Source: Campylobacteraceae bacterium (GTDB taxonomy: Bacteria > Campylobacterota > Campylobacteria > Campylobacterales > Campylobacteraceae). From it: a stretch of 58,192 nt of DNA. Below the pieces are notes generated by a model, which did no database searches, was not told the origin of the DNA, and worked only from the letters and a program-made list of their open reading frames with translations. The position numbers were made by a program, and so were the translations under genes. This document shows, piece by piece, positions 1-8,294 of the stretch (its first letter is position 1; each line of letters starts with the position of its first letter). The stretch covers positions 1 to 58,192 of the forward strand of contig JAIRSJ010000029.1 of NCBI GenBank assembly GCA_031255525.1, in the 5' to 3' direction.

Positions 1-914
1 AAATAGTGAGATGAATAGTGCGGCAAAAGATAATCTATCTCTTCGACTTTGATTTTTCTCTTTTCTATTATCTTTTTAAGTGGTTTTGAGATCGAATACT
101 CTCCGATATTTTCATTTAAAAGCCTCACATTCTGCTTGACGCTGAAAATTGACCGTTTATCTCTCTCTTCTTGCGAATATTCAAGCCAGCCTCTAAAGTT
201 CTCATTCTCATCGATGTCTGCTCCTGCGTACATACAAACCGGCATCTCTCCTGCATATGAAACCTGCTCAATCCATTTAATCTTGAAAGACAAACCTTTT
301 TCGTTCGGATTTGAAGAGAGCCATAAAGCTCCGGCTCCATCGGAGAGCATCCATCGCAAAAAATCTTTCTCAAAGGCAAGTTCGGGACATCTCTCAAGCT
401 CATCTGCTTTCGTTTTTGATTCGGCCTCAAAATTCTCTTTTTGTAAAAGCAGCGAAGCAACTTCCGAACCGGCAGCAACGGCATTTTGCACAAAACCTCC
501 GTAAATAGCCATAAAAGCGTACTTTAAAGCCATTACACCGCTAACGCAAATACCTGAAGTACAAACAACCTCCATAGGATGCGCTTTTAACTCGCCATGA
601 ACCATCAAAGCATGATTTGGCATAATTTGATCAGGAAGGCTCGTGCCGCATGAAAGCAGTTGCAATTCATCAAGAGGTGCTCCTTGTTTTGCAAGTTCAA
701 GAATAGCAAGCGATGTTAGTTTGGCATTTGTAAATACTATTTTTCCATCTTTTATCACATAATGTCTGGATTTTATGCCATTACTTTTGAGTACTATTTT
801 TCTGGCTCTGGAAGGCTTATCTCCGGCTTGCCCCAACACACTCTCCATCTCTTCGTTTGTAACGGCGTCATTCGGCAAAAACGCGCTCAAATAATTTATA
901 AATACTTCTCGCAT
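1..914 (-). CDS. darB: DarB-like beta-ketoacyl-ACP synthase III, C-terminus cut by window edge
   Basis: About 304 N-terminal residues are visible; the gene runs off the left edge. The start is the ATG at 912-914, two bases after the darA stop, with a GGGGTAGAG-type ribosome site inside the end of darA. The fold is thiolase-like. A VVCTSGICVSG stretch carries the candidate active-site Cys, as in FabH-type enzymes, and a later LLPHYSSHY stretch fits the KAS III His region. In dialkylresorcinol pathways DarB joins two acyl chains into a cyclohexanedione. The adjacent DarA supports that role over a plain FabH. The name rests on motifs and neighbourhood, not on a database search. Confidence 0.75.
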   Translation of the reverse strand, partial: MREVFINYLSAFLPNDAVTNEEMESVLGQAGDKPSRARKIVLKSNGIKSRHYVIKDGKIVFTNAKLTSLAILELAKQGAPLDELQLLSCGTSLPDQIMPNHALMVHGELKAHPMEVVCTSGICVSGVMALKYAFMAIYGGFVQNAVAAGSEVASLLLQKENFEAESKTKADELERCPELAFEKDFLRWMLSDGAGALWLSSNPNEKGLSFKIKWIEQVSYAGEMPVCMYAGADIDENENFRGWLEYSQEERDKRSIFSVKQNVRLLNENIGEYSISKPLKKIIEKRKIKVEEIDYLLPHYSSHY

Positions 915-916
915 CT

Positions 917-1852
917 CTACCCCTGCGCTATTATTTGTGAACCTGAGGGCTCTTCGTAATATGCTTTTTGCTTTTTAAGCGACTTTTTTAATAAAGGATA
1001 CAAAAGAGCTCTTAAGATGATAATTACGGGCAAACCCACGATGATCATACAAATCAAAAACACAAGATAAAAGCACAAAACGGCTTTTCTTATTTTGGAA
1101 TTTTTGATTTTCCTCAAAAGTCTGCCCCAAATCAAAAAGCCCCTATGTCCCATTTTTTCACTCATCATCAATTTTTCATCCACATGTACCGCACCAAGCC
1201 CCTTTAAAAGTGACTTTTTCTCTTTTTCTTTGTCGGCACGCAATGCATTTTTAATAGCTTCGCCGAATTTCGTACTCTCAGCTATTTTACGCTTATCGAC
1301 CCCAGGCGGAGAAAAAAACCAAAACTTCTCTTTGCTACCGGTCAGCAGCCAGCGCGGAGTTGTTATGAAAGTCTCGTAACTATTTCCGCCATCAACAAAA
1401 GCAACATTGTCGCACAAAACTCCGCTATTTTTTAAAATAAGTTTTTTCATCTTTTCTTGAGCCATAAGCCACATATTGCGGCAAGCTATGATAGTGATGA
1501 CCGGTTTATTTTTCAGCCAAATTTTGGCTTCATCGCTTTGAAGAAAACTTGATATCGGAAGTGACGGCGATAAAAACCAAACTTGATAAGCTATTATAAC
1601 TAAATCAAACTCAGCGCTTTTTTCCGCATTAAATTCGTTTAGCTCTATTTTGTCGCAATAAACGCTTTCCGGAAATACGTTTAAAAAATCCAAAACTTTC
1701 CATGGAAACGGAAATGGTGTTTTGGGTTCTAAATTCAAGAAGGTGACGCTCACGAGCTTATCTTTTATAAGCGGTGAAATGGAATATTTTAAAACTTCTT
1801 CAAGCTGTCCTGTTTGCGAATAAAAAACTGCTAAAACTTTTTTGCCTGCCAT
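917..1852 (-). CDS. darA: DarA-like flavodoxin-fold protein (dialkylresorcinol biosynthesis)
   Basis: The 311-residue protein opens with a flavodoxin-like phosphate loop (VLAVFYSQTGQ) and continues as an alpha/beta protein (LVIIAYQVWF; ITIIACRNMW). Near residues 265-295 a hydrophobic helix (VFLICMIIVGLPVIIILRA) probably anchors it in the inner membrane, and a Lys-rich tail follows. This length and layout match the DarA family. In known pathways DarA acts after DarB, in aromatising the cyclohexanedione to a resorcinol. The ATG at 1852 is preferred over the one at 1864, whose AAGGA lies directly against the start. It is divergent from the ABC exporter and cotranscribed with darB. Confidence 0.75.
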   Translation of the reverse strand: MAGKKVLAVFYSQTGQLEEVLKYSISPLIKDKLVSVTFLNLEPKTPFPFPWKVLDFLNVFPESVYCDKIELNEFNAEKSAEFDLVIIAYQVWFLSPSLPISSFLQSDEAKIWLKNKPVITIIACRNMWLMAQEKMKKLILKNSGVLCDNVAFVDGGNSYETFITTPRWLLTGSKEKFWFFSPPGVDKRKIAESTKFGEAIKNALRADKEKEKKSLLKGLGAVHVDEKLMMSEKMGHRGFLIWGRLLRKIKNSKIRKAVLCFYLVFLICMIIVGLPVIIILRALLYPLLKKSLKKQKAYYEEPSGSQIIAQG

Positions 1853-1910
1853 TAAAACGACCATTCCTTGTTTTTAAAAGTTTTATAGTATTGAAAAATT
1901 ACTTACTTTC

Positions 1911-1919
1911 TGATAAAAT
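1911..1919 (+). promoter_or_regulatory. Putative -10 element for the ABC exporter / ketosynthase operon
   Basis: TGATAAAAT sits 31 bases before the ABC ATPase ATG. The same word precedes recA in this window. It fits the extended -10 style of Campylobacterota sigma-70 promoters, which often lack a clear -35. Confidence 0.4.
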
Positions 1920-1950
1920 TAATATTTATTCTAAAATTTGCGAATATAAA

Positions 1951-2856
1951 ATGTTACAGATAAAAGCTATTAGTAAATCTTACAAAAACGTTGTCGCGTT
2001 AGATAACATATTTTTAAATATTCCAAGCGAAGGTATTTTTGCGCTCTTGGGTTTAAATGGAGCAGGCAAAACAACGCTTATATCTATACTTTGCAATATC
2101 ATAAAACCGGATAAGGGGGAGATTTTATACAAAGAAACGCCTTTTTTTGAAGTTTTAAAAAAAGACAAATCACTCTGTTCCTTAACGCCTCAAGAGTTCG
2201 CTTTCTATCCTGCTTTGAGCATATATGAAAATATAAAATTTTTCTCTCAAATCAATGATTTATCGCAAAAAAAACGTGAAAATAACATCGATTTTGCACT
2301 TAATGTTACAAAACTTGAAAAATATTTACCGATAAAAGCGTATAAGCTCTCGGGAGGCTTAAAAAGAAGATTAAATCTTGCCATATCGCTTTTAAACGAT
2401 CCGAAAATCCTCTTTTTAGATGAACCTACTATAGGAATAGACCCGCACACAAGAGAGTTTATATTAAAAGCCGTGAAAGAGATTGGAAATAGTAAAAAAC
2501 TTGTTTTTTACACATCTCATTATATGAACGAGGTTGATTTTTTGGCTGATAGTATCGCTATTATCGACAAAGGGAAAGTGCTTTTATCATATAAAGTTAA
2601 AAATAAAGAGAGTGTTTTGACACTTGAGATAAACGACGGCACAGATGAAAAAAAACTTGAGAGATTAAACTCTTTTATGCCGTTTACAAAAATAAAAAAC
2701 TCCCTTCAAAGCAATGTTTTAAGTGAACAAAAAGCCATTGAATTTTTAAATTTTGCGCATGAAATCGGGGTTAACTTCAAAAAAATATCTTTTGCGCCAA
2801 TTTCTGCGGAAACATTATTTTTAAATCTAACCGCTGATGAAAAGGCGTTTTTATGA
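1951..2856 (+). CDS. ABC-2 type transporter, ATP-binding subunit
   Basis: The 301-residue ATPase has Walker A GLNGAGKTT (around residue 35), the signature LSGGLKRRL, Walker B ILFLDEPT and an H-loop SHYM. This is the DrrA/CcmA-like exporter architecture. The reading frame is open upstream to 1774, but the ATG at 1951 begins the normal family N-terminus (MLQIKAISKSY). It overlaps the permease by four bases. Its place at the head of the ACP-ketosynthase operon suggests export or membrane transfer of the pigment-like product; flexirubin-type clusters commonly carry such a pair. The substrate is inferred. Confidence 0.88.
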   Translation: MLQIKAISKSYKNVVALDNIFLNIPSEGIFALLGLNGAGKTTLISILCNIIKPDKGEILYKETPFFEVLKKDKSLCSLTPQEFAFYPALSIYENIKFFSQINDLSQKKRENNIDFALNVTKLEKYLPIKAYKLSGGLKRRLNLAISLLNDPKILFLDEPTIGIDPHTREFILKAVKEIGNSKKLVFYTSHYMNEVDFLADSIAIIDKGKVLLSYKVKNKESVLTLEINDGTDEKKLERLNSFMPFTKIKNSLQSNVLSEQKAIEFLNFAHEIGVNFKKISFAPISAETLFLNLTADEKAFL

Positions 2857-3974
2857 GACTTTTTTTTGCTCTTTTAAAAAAAGAAGGGTTGATAGTTTTA
2901 AGAGATATGCATGCTTTGATTGCGCTTTTCGTATTGCCGTGCATTTTTATTATTATCATGTCTTATGCGCTAAAAGATGTAACGCAAAGCGGAAAAAATT
3001 TGCGTTGTTCATATCATATAAGCGAAGATAATGACGCTTTAGCGCAAGATTTTCAAAAAAGCATGCAAGATATGGAGGGTTTTTCGTGCAAAAAAGGTGA
3101 TTTTACGGAACAAAGCGATATTTTTATATCCATACCGCCAAAGTTTTTTGAAAATTTCGGCAGTAACGAAAACAGCTCTTTAAGCGTAGAGCTTAGATAT
3201 GCACCGCTGCTAAATCAAACTGCTCTTTATTTGTTTGAAGCACTTTTGAAAGAAAAAATCATTTTGCTTTATACAAAAGATATGGGCGAATATGCGCCGC
3301 CTTTTGTATCAAATATCTTAAAACCGTTTATAACAAAAACTCCCTCAAACAAGAAAATTCCCAACAGCGTGGAACAAAGCGTACCATCGTGGATAGTGTT
3401 TTCCATGTTTTTTGTGCTGATTCCGCTCTCAACGGTTTTCATCGTTGAAAGAGAACAGGGAACTCTTCAGAGATTAAAGAGTATGCGTCTTCCGACATTT
3501 TCGTTTTTTGCGGCAAAAACATTTACTTACAACATTCTAAATCTATCTCAAGGATTTGTTTTGCTTTTCGTGGGAATATATATAATCCCGCTCTTTGGGC
3601 TTGGAGCATTGAATATTGGGAATTTTACCGCCGTTTTTGTTCTGCTTTATTCGCTCTCTTTTGCAGCTGTCGGTTTCGCTCTTTTTATCGCAACTCTTTG
3701 CAAAAGCGCTTCACAAGCTGTAATTGTCGGCGGACTTTGCAATATCTTGCTCGGAGCCATCGGAGGTATAATGGTACCAAAGTATGTTATGCCTCAATTA
3801 ATGCAGCAGATTAGCATGATATCGCCTATGTCATGGGGATTTGATGCATTTTCCGACATAATATTATACGAAGCGTCGCTTTTTGATATATCACCCAAAG
3901 TGCTTTTTTTGTTGCTTTTTGGTTCTATTATGTTTATAATATCGCTATTTATTTTTAAAAAAGGCCGTCAATGA
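2853..3974 (+). CDS. ABC-2 type transporter permease
   Basis: The 373-residue membrane protein has one N-terminal membrane segment (ALIALFVLPCIFIIIMSYAL), a large extracytoplasmic domain of about 150 residues, and five C-terminal segments from about residue 180 on. This is the classic ABC-2/YhaP-like exporter topology. An ATGA overlap couples it to the ATPase upstream and another to the ACP downstream. It is expected in the inner membrane as the partner of the preceding ATPase, probably exporting the polyene/resorcinol product or its lipid conjugate. That substrate is inferred from context. Confidence 0.85.
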   Translation: MRLFFALLKKEGLIVLRDMHALIALFVLPCIFIIIMSYALKDVTQSGKNLRCSYHISEDNDALAQDFQKSMQDMEGFSCKKGDFTEQSDIFISIPPKFFENFGSNENSSLSVELRYAPLLNQTALYLFEALLKEKIILLYTKDMGEYAPPFVSNILKPFITKTPSNKKIPNSVEQSVPSWIVFSMFFVLIPLSTVFIVEREQGTLQRLKSMRLPTFSFFAAKTFTYNILNLSQGFVLLFVGIYIIPLFGLGALNIGNFTAVFVLLYSLSFAAVGFALFIATLCKSASQAVIVGGLCNILLGAIGGIMVPKYVMPQLMQQISMISPMSWGFDAFSDIILYEASLFDISPKVLFLLLFGSIMFIISLFIFKKGRQ

Positions 3975-4231
3975 GCTTAAACGACATCAAGCGTGAATTA
4001 AAAATTTTAATCGTACAAGAGAGCGGACGCGATATATCTCCCGATAAAATTGATGATAAAGAGCCGCTTTTCGGAAGTGAAAGCAAACTGGCTCTTGACT
4101 CTTTGGATGCTCTTCAAATATCTATGGCATTGCACCACAAATACGGCAAAAAGTTGAACGACAGCAAAGAGGCTATGAGGATTTTAATCAATATAGATAC
4201 GCTGGCGAAATTTATAACAAAAGTTGATTGA
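3971..4231 (+). CDS. Acyl carrier protein (first of two)
   Basis: The 86-residue protein has the acyl carrier fold. Its phosphopantetheine Ser lies in LALDSLDALQIS near residue 45, matching the DSL/DSxD family motif. It starts with an ATGA overlap on the permease and ends directly before a ketosynthase, so it is a dedicated pathway ACP rather than the housekeeping AcpP. It is expected to carry the growing polyene or fatty acyl chain. The second ACP at 9377 shares the PLFG segment and the DSxD motif, suggesting paralogous carriers for separate acyl chains. Confidence 0.9.
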   Translation: MSLNDIKRELKILIVQESGRDISPDKIDDKEPLFGSESKLALDSLDALQISMALHHKYGKKLNDSKEAMRILINIDTLAKFITKVD

Positions 4232-5299
4232 TTGAATAGAGTTTTTATAGAACGTTTTGGAGTATGCAGCGCTTTTGGGGAGAATTTGGCTTCGCATGTA
4301 AAAGCTTTAGAGAGCGAAGTTCAAAATGCGCCGATTTCAAAAATCAGCATAAAAGAGGGTGCTGATGAATATGAGCTGCCGTATTACAGAGCAAAAACAG
4401 ATTTTGATGCATTTTTAAAACAGATAGGCAAAATTCATGAAAATACTGCGCTGTTTATCGGCTCTTCCTCTTTGGGAATTGAACTAAATGAAAAAGAGTA
4501 TGCGTTAAGCGGTATAAAAACATTAGGTTATGATACGCAAATACCAAAAATATGTGAAAAGTTAAATATTAAAAGTTATAACCGTTATCTTTTTTGCACA
4601 GCTTGTACTTCAAGCGCAAATGCTCTAATTTATGCGGCAAAAATGATTAAAAAAGGGATTATAAAAAATGCTTTGGTGCTTGGCATTGAAGTTTCCAATA
4701 AATTAAGTTTATACGGTTTTATGTCGCTCGGACTTTTAAGCAAACACGCTATTTTGCCGTTTGATAAAAGACGGGACGGGATAGTTTTAGGAGAAGGGTA
4801 CGGATTTGTGCTTTTATCAAATGAAAAAAGCGAATGGGAATTCATGGGCGGCGAGAGTCAAAATGATATTGCCAGCATAACTTCGCCCTCCACCGATGGG
4901 AAAACACTCTCAAACGTTATAGCAAAAACCCTCAAAAATGCCAAATTGAGCCCTAAACAAATAGACCTTATTAAACTGCACGCAACAGCCAGCGACAGTA
5001 ATGACATATCCGAAAATGCCGGTGTTTGCAAAATATTCAAATCAACTCAAACAGTAGCTCTAAAGGGTTATATGGGGCACACTTTGGGAGCTTGCGGAGT
5101 ATGCGAGCTGTCTTTTTTGCTTGGGGCGCTTGAAAAAGGCATTGTGCCAAAATCCGTAGGATTTAGTCAAAAAGATGAACTTTTCGGCATAAGTCCGACC
5201 GTAAAAAATGAACTTTGGAACGGTTCTTACGTGCTTTTGAACTATTTGGCTTTCGGTGGAAATACCACATCTATTTTGATAAAAAAGAATAAATCATGA
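4232..5299 (+). CDS. Beta-ketoacyl-ACP synthase (KAS I/II type)
   Basis: The 355-residue condensing enzyme has a complete Cys-His-His triad: Cys in FCTACTSSANA, His in KLHATAS and His in MGHTLGACGV. A glycine-rich AFGGNTTSIL lies at the C-terminus. It starts at TTG directly after the ACP stop; no better ATG is near. The protein is shorter than FabF (about 410), as is common for aryl-polyene ketosynthases. It overlaps the following CLF-like gene by ATGA, so the two may form a KS/CLF heterodimer that extends a polyene chain on the neighbouring ACPs. Confidence 0.88.
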   Translation: MNRVFIERFGVCSAFGENLASHVKALESEVQNAPISKISIKEGADEYELPYYRAKTDFDAFLKQIGKIHENTALFIGSSSLGIELNEKEYALSGIKTLGYDTQIPKICEKLNIKSYNRYLFCTACTSSANALIYAAKMIKKGIIKNALVLGIEVSNKLSLYGFMSLGLLSKHAILPFDKRRDGIVLGEGYGFVLLSNEKSEWEFMGGESQNDIASITSPSTDGKTLSNVIAKTLKNAKLSPKQIDLIKLHATASDSNDISENAGVCKIFKSTQTVALKGYMGHTLGACGVCELSFLLGALEKGIVPKSVGFSQKDELFGISPTVKNELWNGSYVLLNYLAFGGNTTSILIKKNKS

Positions 5300-6099
5300 T
5301 ACTATCATCATCTTTATTGGCTTTTGAAGCAAAAGACGGATTTGTAGATTGGAATATAGCTTTGCAACAAGCAACAGATACAAAATTTAGGCGCGCAAGC
5401 AGATTTTCATCAGCAGTGCTCGCCGGCGCTCTTACATGCCTTAAGGGTACTGATGAAAAAAGATTTGGAGTCTATTTCGGCACGGCAAACGGCGATGTTC
5501 AAACTGTAGCAGACGCACAAAATAGCATATTTTTAGAGCAGAGATTTCCGCTGCCTCTCTCGTTTATTAACACTTTGAGCGGAACCTCTTCATTTTTGCT
5601 GATGCAACATTTAAGACAAGAGGCTTTGGCTCTTAACGTAACACACTCTCATTTTGCATTTGAAGAGGCTCTAATCTTGGCTCTGATAGAACAAGATGAC
5701 AAAGAGTGCGCTCTTGTAGGAGTATGCGACACATGGTATCAACCCTTTGAAAAAGCAAGCAAATTATTAGATAAAAGTGCTTTGGAATTTTCATCGTGGT
5801 TACTGTTAAAAAAAGATGAAAAAAGTTACGTAAAATTTTTCGCCGATTTTGGCGAACTTATAAATGAGATAAAAAACTCCTATTGCAAAAACTTGTATTT
5901 CTCGCCGCATTTTACGGATAAAGAGATAGCTTCTTTGAAAAAAACGGCGACTCTTATCGTCTCAAACGCTCCAAAAACCATAACAAACCAATCTGCCGCT
6001 ATAATATGCGAACACTTTTTGCACCAAAAAAACAGCTCTTTGTTTTATGTCGGAAAAGATATAAGGGGTGGGTATTCTTTTGTATATATATGTGCATAA
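5296..6099 (+). CDS. Chain-length-factor-like ketosynthase, lacking the catalytic Cys
   Basis: The 267-residue protein aligns by eye with the N-terminal half of ketosynthases (VYFGTANGDVQT; FINTLSGTSSFLL). Where the nucleophilic Cys is expected it has Gly-Thr-Ser, and no KAS His motifs are seen. This matches the beta-ketoacyl synthase chain-length-factor family found in aryl-polyene clusters. It is predicted to pair with the catalytic ketosynthase just upstream and set chain length. It is the last gene of the operon that starts at 1951; the next gene, a lipoprotein, follows after 61 bases. Confidence 0.75.
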   Translation: MILSSSLLAFEAKDGFVDWNIALQQATDTKFRRASRFSSAVLAGALTCLKGTDEKRFGVYFGTANGDVQTVADAQNSIFLEQRFPLPLSFINTLSGTSSFLLMQHLRQEALALNVTHSHFAFEEALILALIEQDDKECALVGVCDTWYQPFEKASKLLDKSALEFSSWLLLKKDEKSYVKFFADFGELINEIKNSYCKNLYFSPHFTDKEIASLKKTATLIVSNAPKTITNQSAAIICEHFLHQKNSSLFYVGKDIRGGYSFVYICA

Positions 6100-6160
6100 A
6101 AAAATTAATTTTCAGTTTGCTTATGGTAGTATTTTAAAAAATTCTCTAAAAGGAAACCTT

Positions 6161-6562
6161 ATGAAAAAAAAGCTTTTACTTGCTTCTTTGGTTGTTGCAG
6201 GTACTCTTTTTTATGGTGGTTGTTCTGCAACTCAGCAACCTTTATATAATGTGCAAAACTCTTCGGTACAAACTTTTGACGGAAGAAAGCTAACGGCTGC
6301 CCAAGTCGAAAAAGCTATTTTGCAAGCTGGCGTTCAACGCGGCTGGAGAATGCAAAAAGTCAAAGACGGTTTAATTACAGGAACACTGGTTGTGCGTACT
6401 CATAGCGCTGTAATTGAGGTCAAATACAACTCTTCATCATACAGTATTACGTACAAAAACAGTACGGATTTGAACTATGACGGTGTAAATATACATAAAA
6501 ACTATAATAGTTGGGTAAGAAATCTGGACAACTCCATTCAGTTATATCTAAATAACAACTAA
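6161..6562 (+). CDS. Small lipoprotein of unknown function
   Basis: The 133-residue protein starts at the ATG after AAAGGAAACCTT, not at the upstream frame opening near 6068. It has a signal peptide ending in FYGGC, a lipobox, followed by an extracytoplasmic domain with a helix around KLTAAQVEKAILQAG and alternating beta strands (IEVKYNSSSYSITYKNS). It contains no enzyme motif. A strong hairpin terminator follows. It lies between the two halves of the polyene locus, but its length and style fit generic Campylobacterota envelope lipoproteins, so membership in the pathway is uncertain. Confidence 0.8.
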   Translation: MKKKLLLASLVVAGTLFYGGCSATQQPLYNVQNSSVQTFDGRKLTAAQVEKAILQAGVQRGWRMQKVKDGLITGTLVVRTHSAVIEVKYNSSSYSITYKNSTDLNYDGVNIHKNYNSWVRNLDNSIQLYLNNN

Positions 6563-6564
6563 CA

Positions 6565-6589
6565 AAAAGGCTTCTTTATGGAGCCTTTT
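6565..6589. terminator. Bidirectional hairpin terminator
   Basis: AAAAGGCT at 6565-6572 and AGCCTTTT at 6582-6589 form an 8-bp stem with a 9-base loop, flanked by A and T runs. It lies between the convergent lipoprotein and acyltransferase genes and could end transcription from both sides. Confidence 0.75.
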
Positions 6590-7436
6590 AACTCTCTGCC
6601 CAAAAATCATATAAATTAAACCACTGATCCGGATTCTTTTTTATAATGTCTTCGTATGCTTTTGTGTATTGTTTTAACATATCTTCAATGCTCTCTTCAG
6701 GATTTATCTTCAAAAAGTCAGCTTTATAAACACGCGGTTTTATATAAGTTGAGAAAAAGACCACTATAGGCAATTTTGATTTTTTGGATATCTCAAAAGG
6801 TGTTTTATTAAATTCGGCTTCACGCCCGAAAAACTCTGCTTTAATGGCATGTTTGGGATTATTGGCTCTATCTCCCATCATAGCTATAATCTCTTTGTTT
6901 AAAATCGCTTTTGCTATTATCACGGATGCGTCGATAACGGATGTCTGAGTTAAGTCAACAATTTTTACATTTGTTGTATTCTGGCATAGTTTGGCTTCTA
7001 CGGCTTTAATGTCACTTTTTATAACTTCTTTCATTATAACCGTTACGCGCAAATTTGTTTCCTGTGAAAATTCAGCCGCCACAGACCACCCGCCAAAATG
7101 CGAAAATATCATTATCGCACCGTCTTTCACATGTTTTATCGCTTCTTGTCTATCTATGATGATACTATAGCTTTGCGGATCACATTTTGAGATAAACCTG
7201 TCGGTCATAACAACGGCAAACTTTCTTAAATGTTCAAAATATCGCCATCTTGTGTATTTAACACCTATTTGTTTATAATAAAGCTTCAGTGCGCGTTTAA
7301 CATTTGCAGCTTTTATGTAATATATAAATGTTATAGGATATAACAAAATGAAAAATGAAAAATATCCGAAAGTTCTATAAAACCAAAGTGCGAGACGAAT
7401 AACCCGACCGCTGCCTCTTTGCTTAGTTTTCTGCAC
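6588..7436 (-). CDS. LpxL/HtrB-like lysophospholipid acyltransferase
   Basis: The protein has about 282 residues if it starts at the GTG at 7436, which overlaps the TAG stop of the glycosyltransferase by one base and follows AAAGGA at normal spacing. The longer frame to 7517 would overlap that gene by 82 bases. Features are an N-terminal membrane segment (FFILLYPITFIYYI), an IFSHFGGWSVAAE stretch with the catalytic His, and a GDR motif near residue 180. The family transfers acyl chains from ACP to membrane lipids or glycolipids. Together with the glycosyltransferase, aryl-polyene clusters use such enzymes to attach the chain to a glycolipid anchor. Confidence 0.82.
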   Translation of the reverse strand: MQKTKQRGSGRVIRLALWFYRTFGYFSFFILLYPITFIYYIKAANVKRALKLYYKQIGVKYTRWRYFEHLRKFAVVMTDRFISKCDPQSYSIIIDRQEAIKHVKDGAIMIFSHFGGWSVAAEFSQETNLRVTVIMKEVIKSDIKAVEAKLCQNTTNVKIVDLTQTSVIDASVIIAKAILNKEIIAMMGDRANNPKHAIKAEFFGREAEFNKTPFEISKKSKLPIVVFFSTYIKPRVYKADFLKINPEESIEDMLKQYTKAYEDIIKKNPDQWFNLYDFWAES

Positions 7437-8137
7437 TAAATAAATCCTTTGAAAAACAAGAGACGAAACGGCAAAAGCTTCACATGCAACAGCACTATAG
7501 AGACAGTATCGCGCCATTTTCTAAAATGGCTTACTCTCTCTTCGGCTTTGGGATAATAACACTGCACGGCAGTTTCGGCGATCTGCTTTTTGAGCCACGC
7601 ATGTTTTACAAGTACTTCCATCTCCCAATCAAATTTATCGCTCTTTGTGCTTAATTCTAATATGCTGATAGGATAGAGTCTAAATCCGGACAGTGAGTCC
7701 ATAATTTTACAAGAAGTATCCAAAATAGCCCAAAAGTTGCTGATGGAACGCCCTATTTTTGAACCTTTCGGAACATTATCTATCTCAAAATCCCTCGCGC
7801 CTATCACGATAGTATCATCTCCATAATCTATAACATCTGTTAGTTTGCAAATCTCGCAGGCCAAATGCTGACCGTCTGCATCCATGCTGACAAAATAAGA
7901 GTAACCAAGCTCTTTTGCCTTTTTAGCACCGCTTTTCAAGGCGGCTCCCTTGCCAAGATTACAAGAATGTGTAATTACATGTATCTTTTCATCAATTTCA
8001 GGTTTGACAACGGGCGGATTTGAACCATCGTCCACCACTATAACTTCATACCCCAAATCTCTGACGCTTTTTATGACATCAAAAACAGTATCATTATTTA
8101 AGGTAGGTATAACAACAACAGCGCAATATTTATCCAT
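7436..8137 (-). CDS. Family 2 glycosyltransferase (DPM1/DPG synthase-like)
   Basis: The 233-residue GT-A fold protein begins VVVIPTLNN, then has VIVVDDGS (nucleotide-binding Asp), NLGKGAALKSG and MDADGQH with the DxD-type metal site, and DSLSGFRLYP typical of dolichol-phosphate-mannose-synthase-like enzymes. It lacks C-terminal membrane helices. It is translationally coupled to the acyltransferase and divergent from the methyltransferase across about 157 bases. Within the locus it probably makes the glycolipid head group that receives the polyene. The sugar donor cannot be told from sequence. Confidence 0.85.
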   Translation of the reverse strand: MDKYCAVVVIPTLNNDTVFDVIKSVRDLGYEVIVVDDGSNPPVVKPEIDEKIHVITHSCNLGKGAALKSGAKKAKELGYSYFVSMDADGQHLACEICKLTDVIDYGDDTIVIGARDFEIDNVPKGSKIGRSISNFWAILDTSCKIMDSLSGFRLYPISILELSTKSDKFDWEMEVLVKHAWLKKQIAETAVQCYYPKAEERVSHFRKWRDTVSIVLLHVKLLPFRLLFFKGFI

Positions 8138-8294
8138 TATAAATCCATGCTAAATTTAGAACATAATACTACCACTTTTAAGATAAATTATTAATTGCAA
8201 AATAAAAACAAGTGTTATATCAGCTAACTTATTTTACAATTCATAATTTACTATTTTAAATAAAGTTTCTACAATAAAATTAAAAGGAAACGAC

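Noticed and set aside
49-508. Open frames of 65-151 codons on the plus strand inside the darB region
   Set aside because: They are antisense to the well-formed DarB-like frame on the minus strand and have no ribosome sites.
6588-7517. Longer acyltransferase start at 7517
   Set aside because: It would overlap the glycosyltransferase by 82 bases; the GTG at 7436 has a ribosome site and a stop-start overlap.
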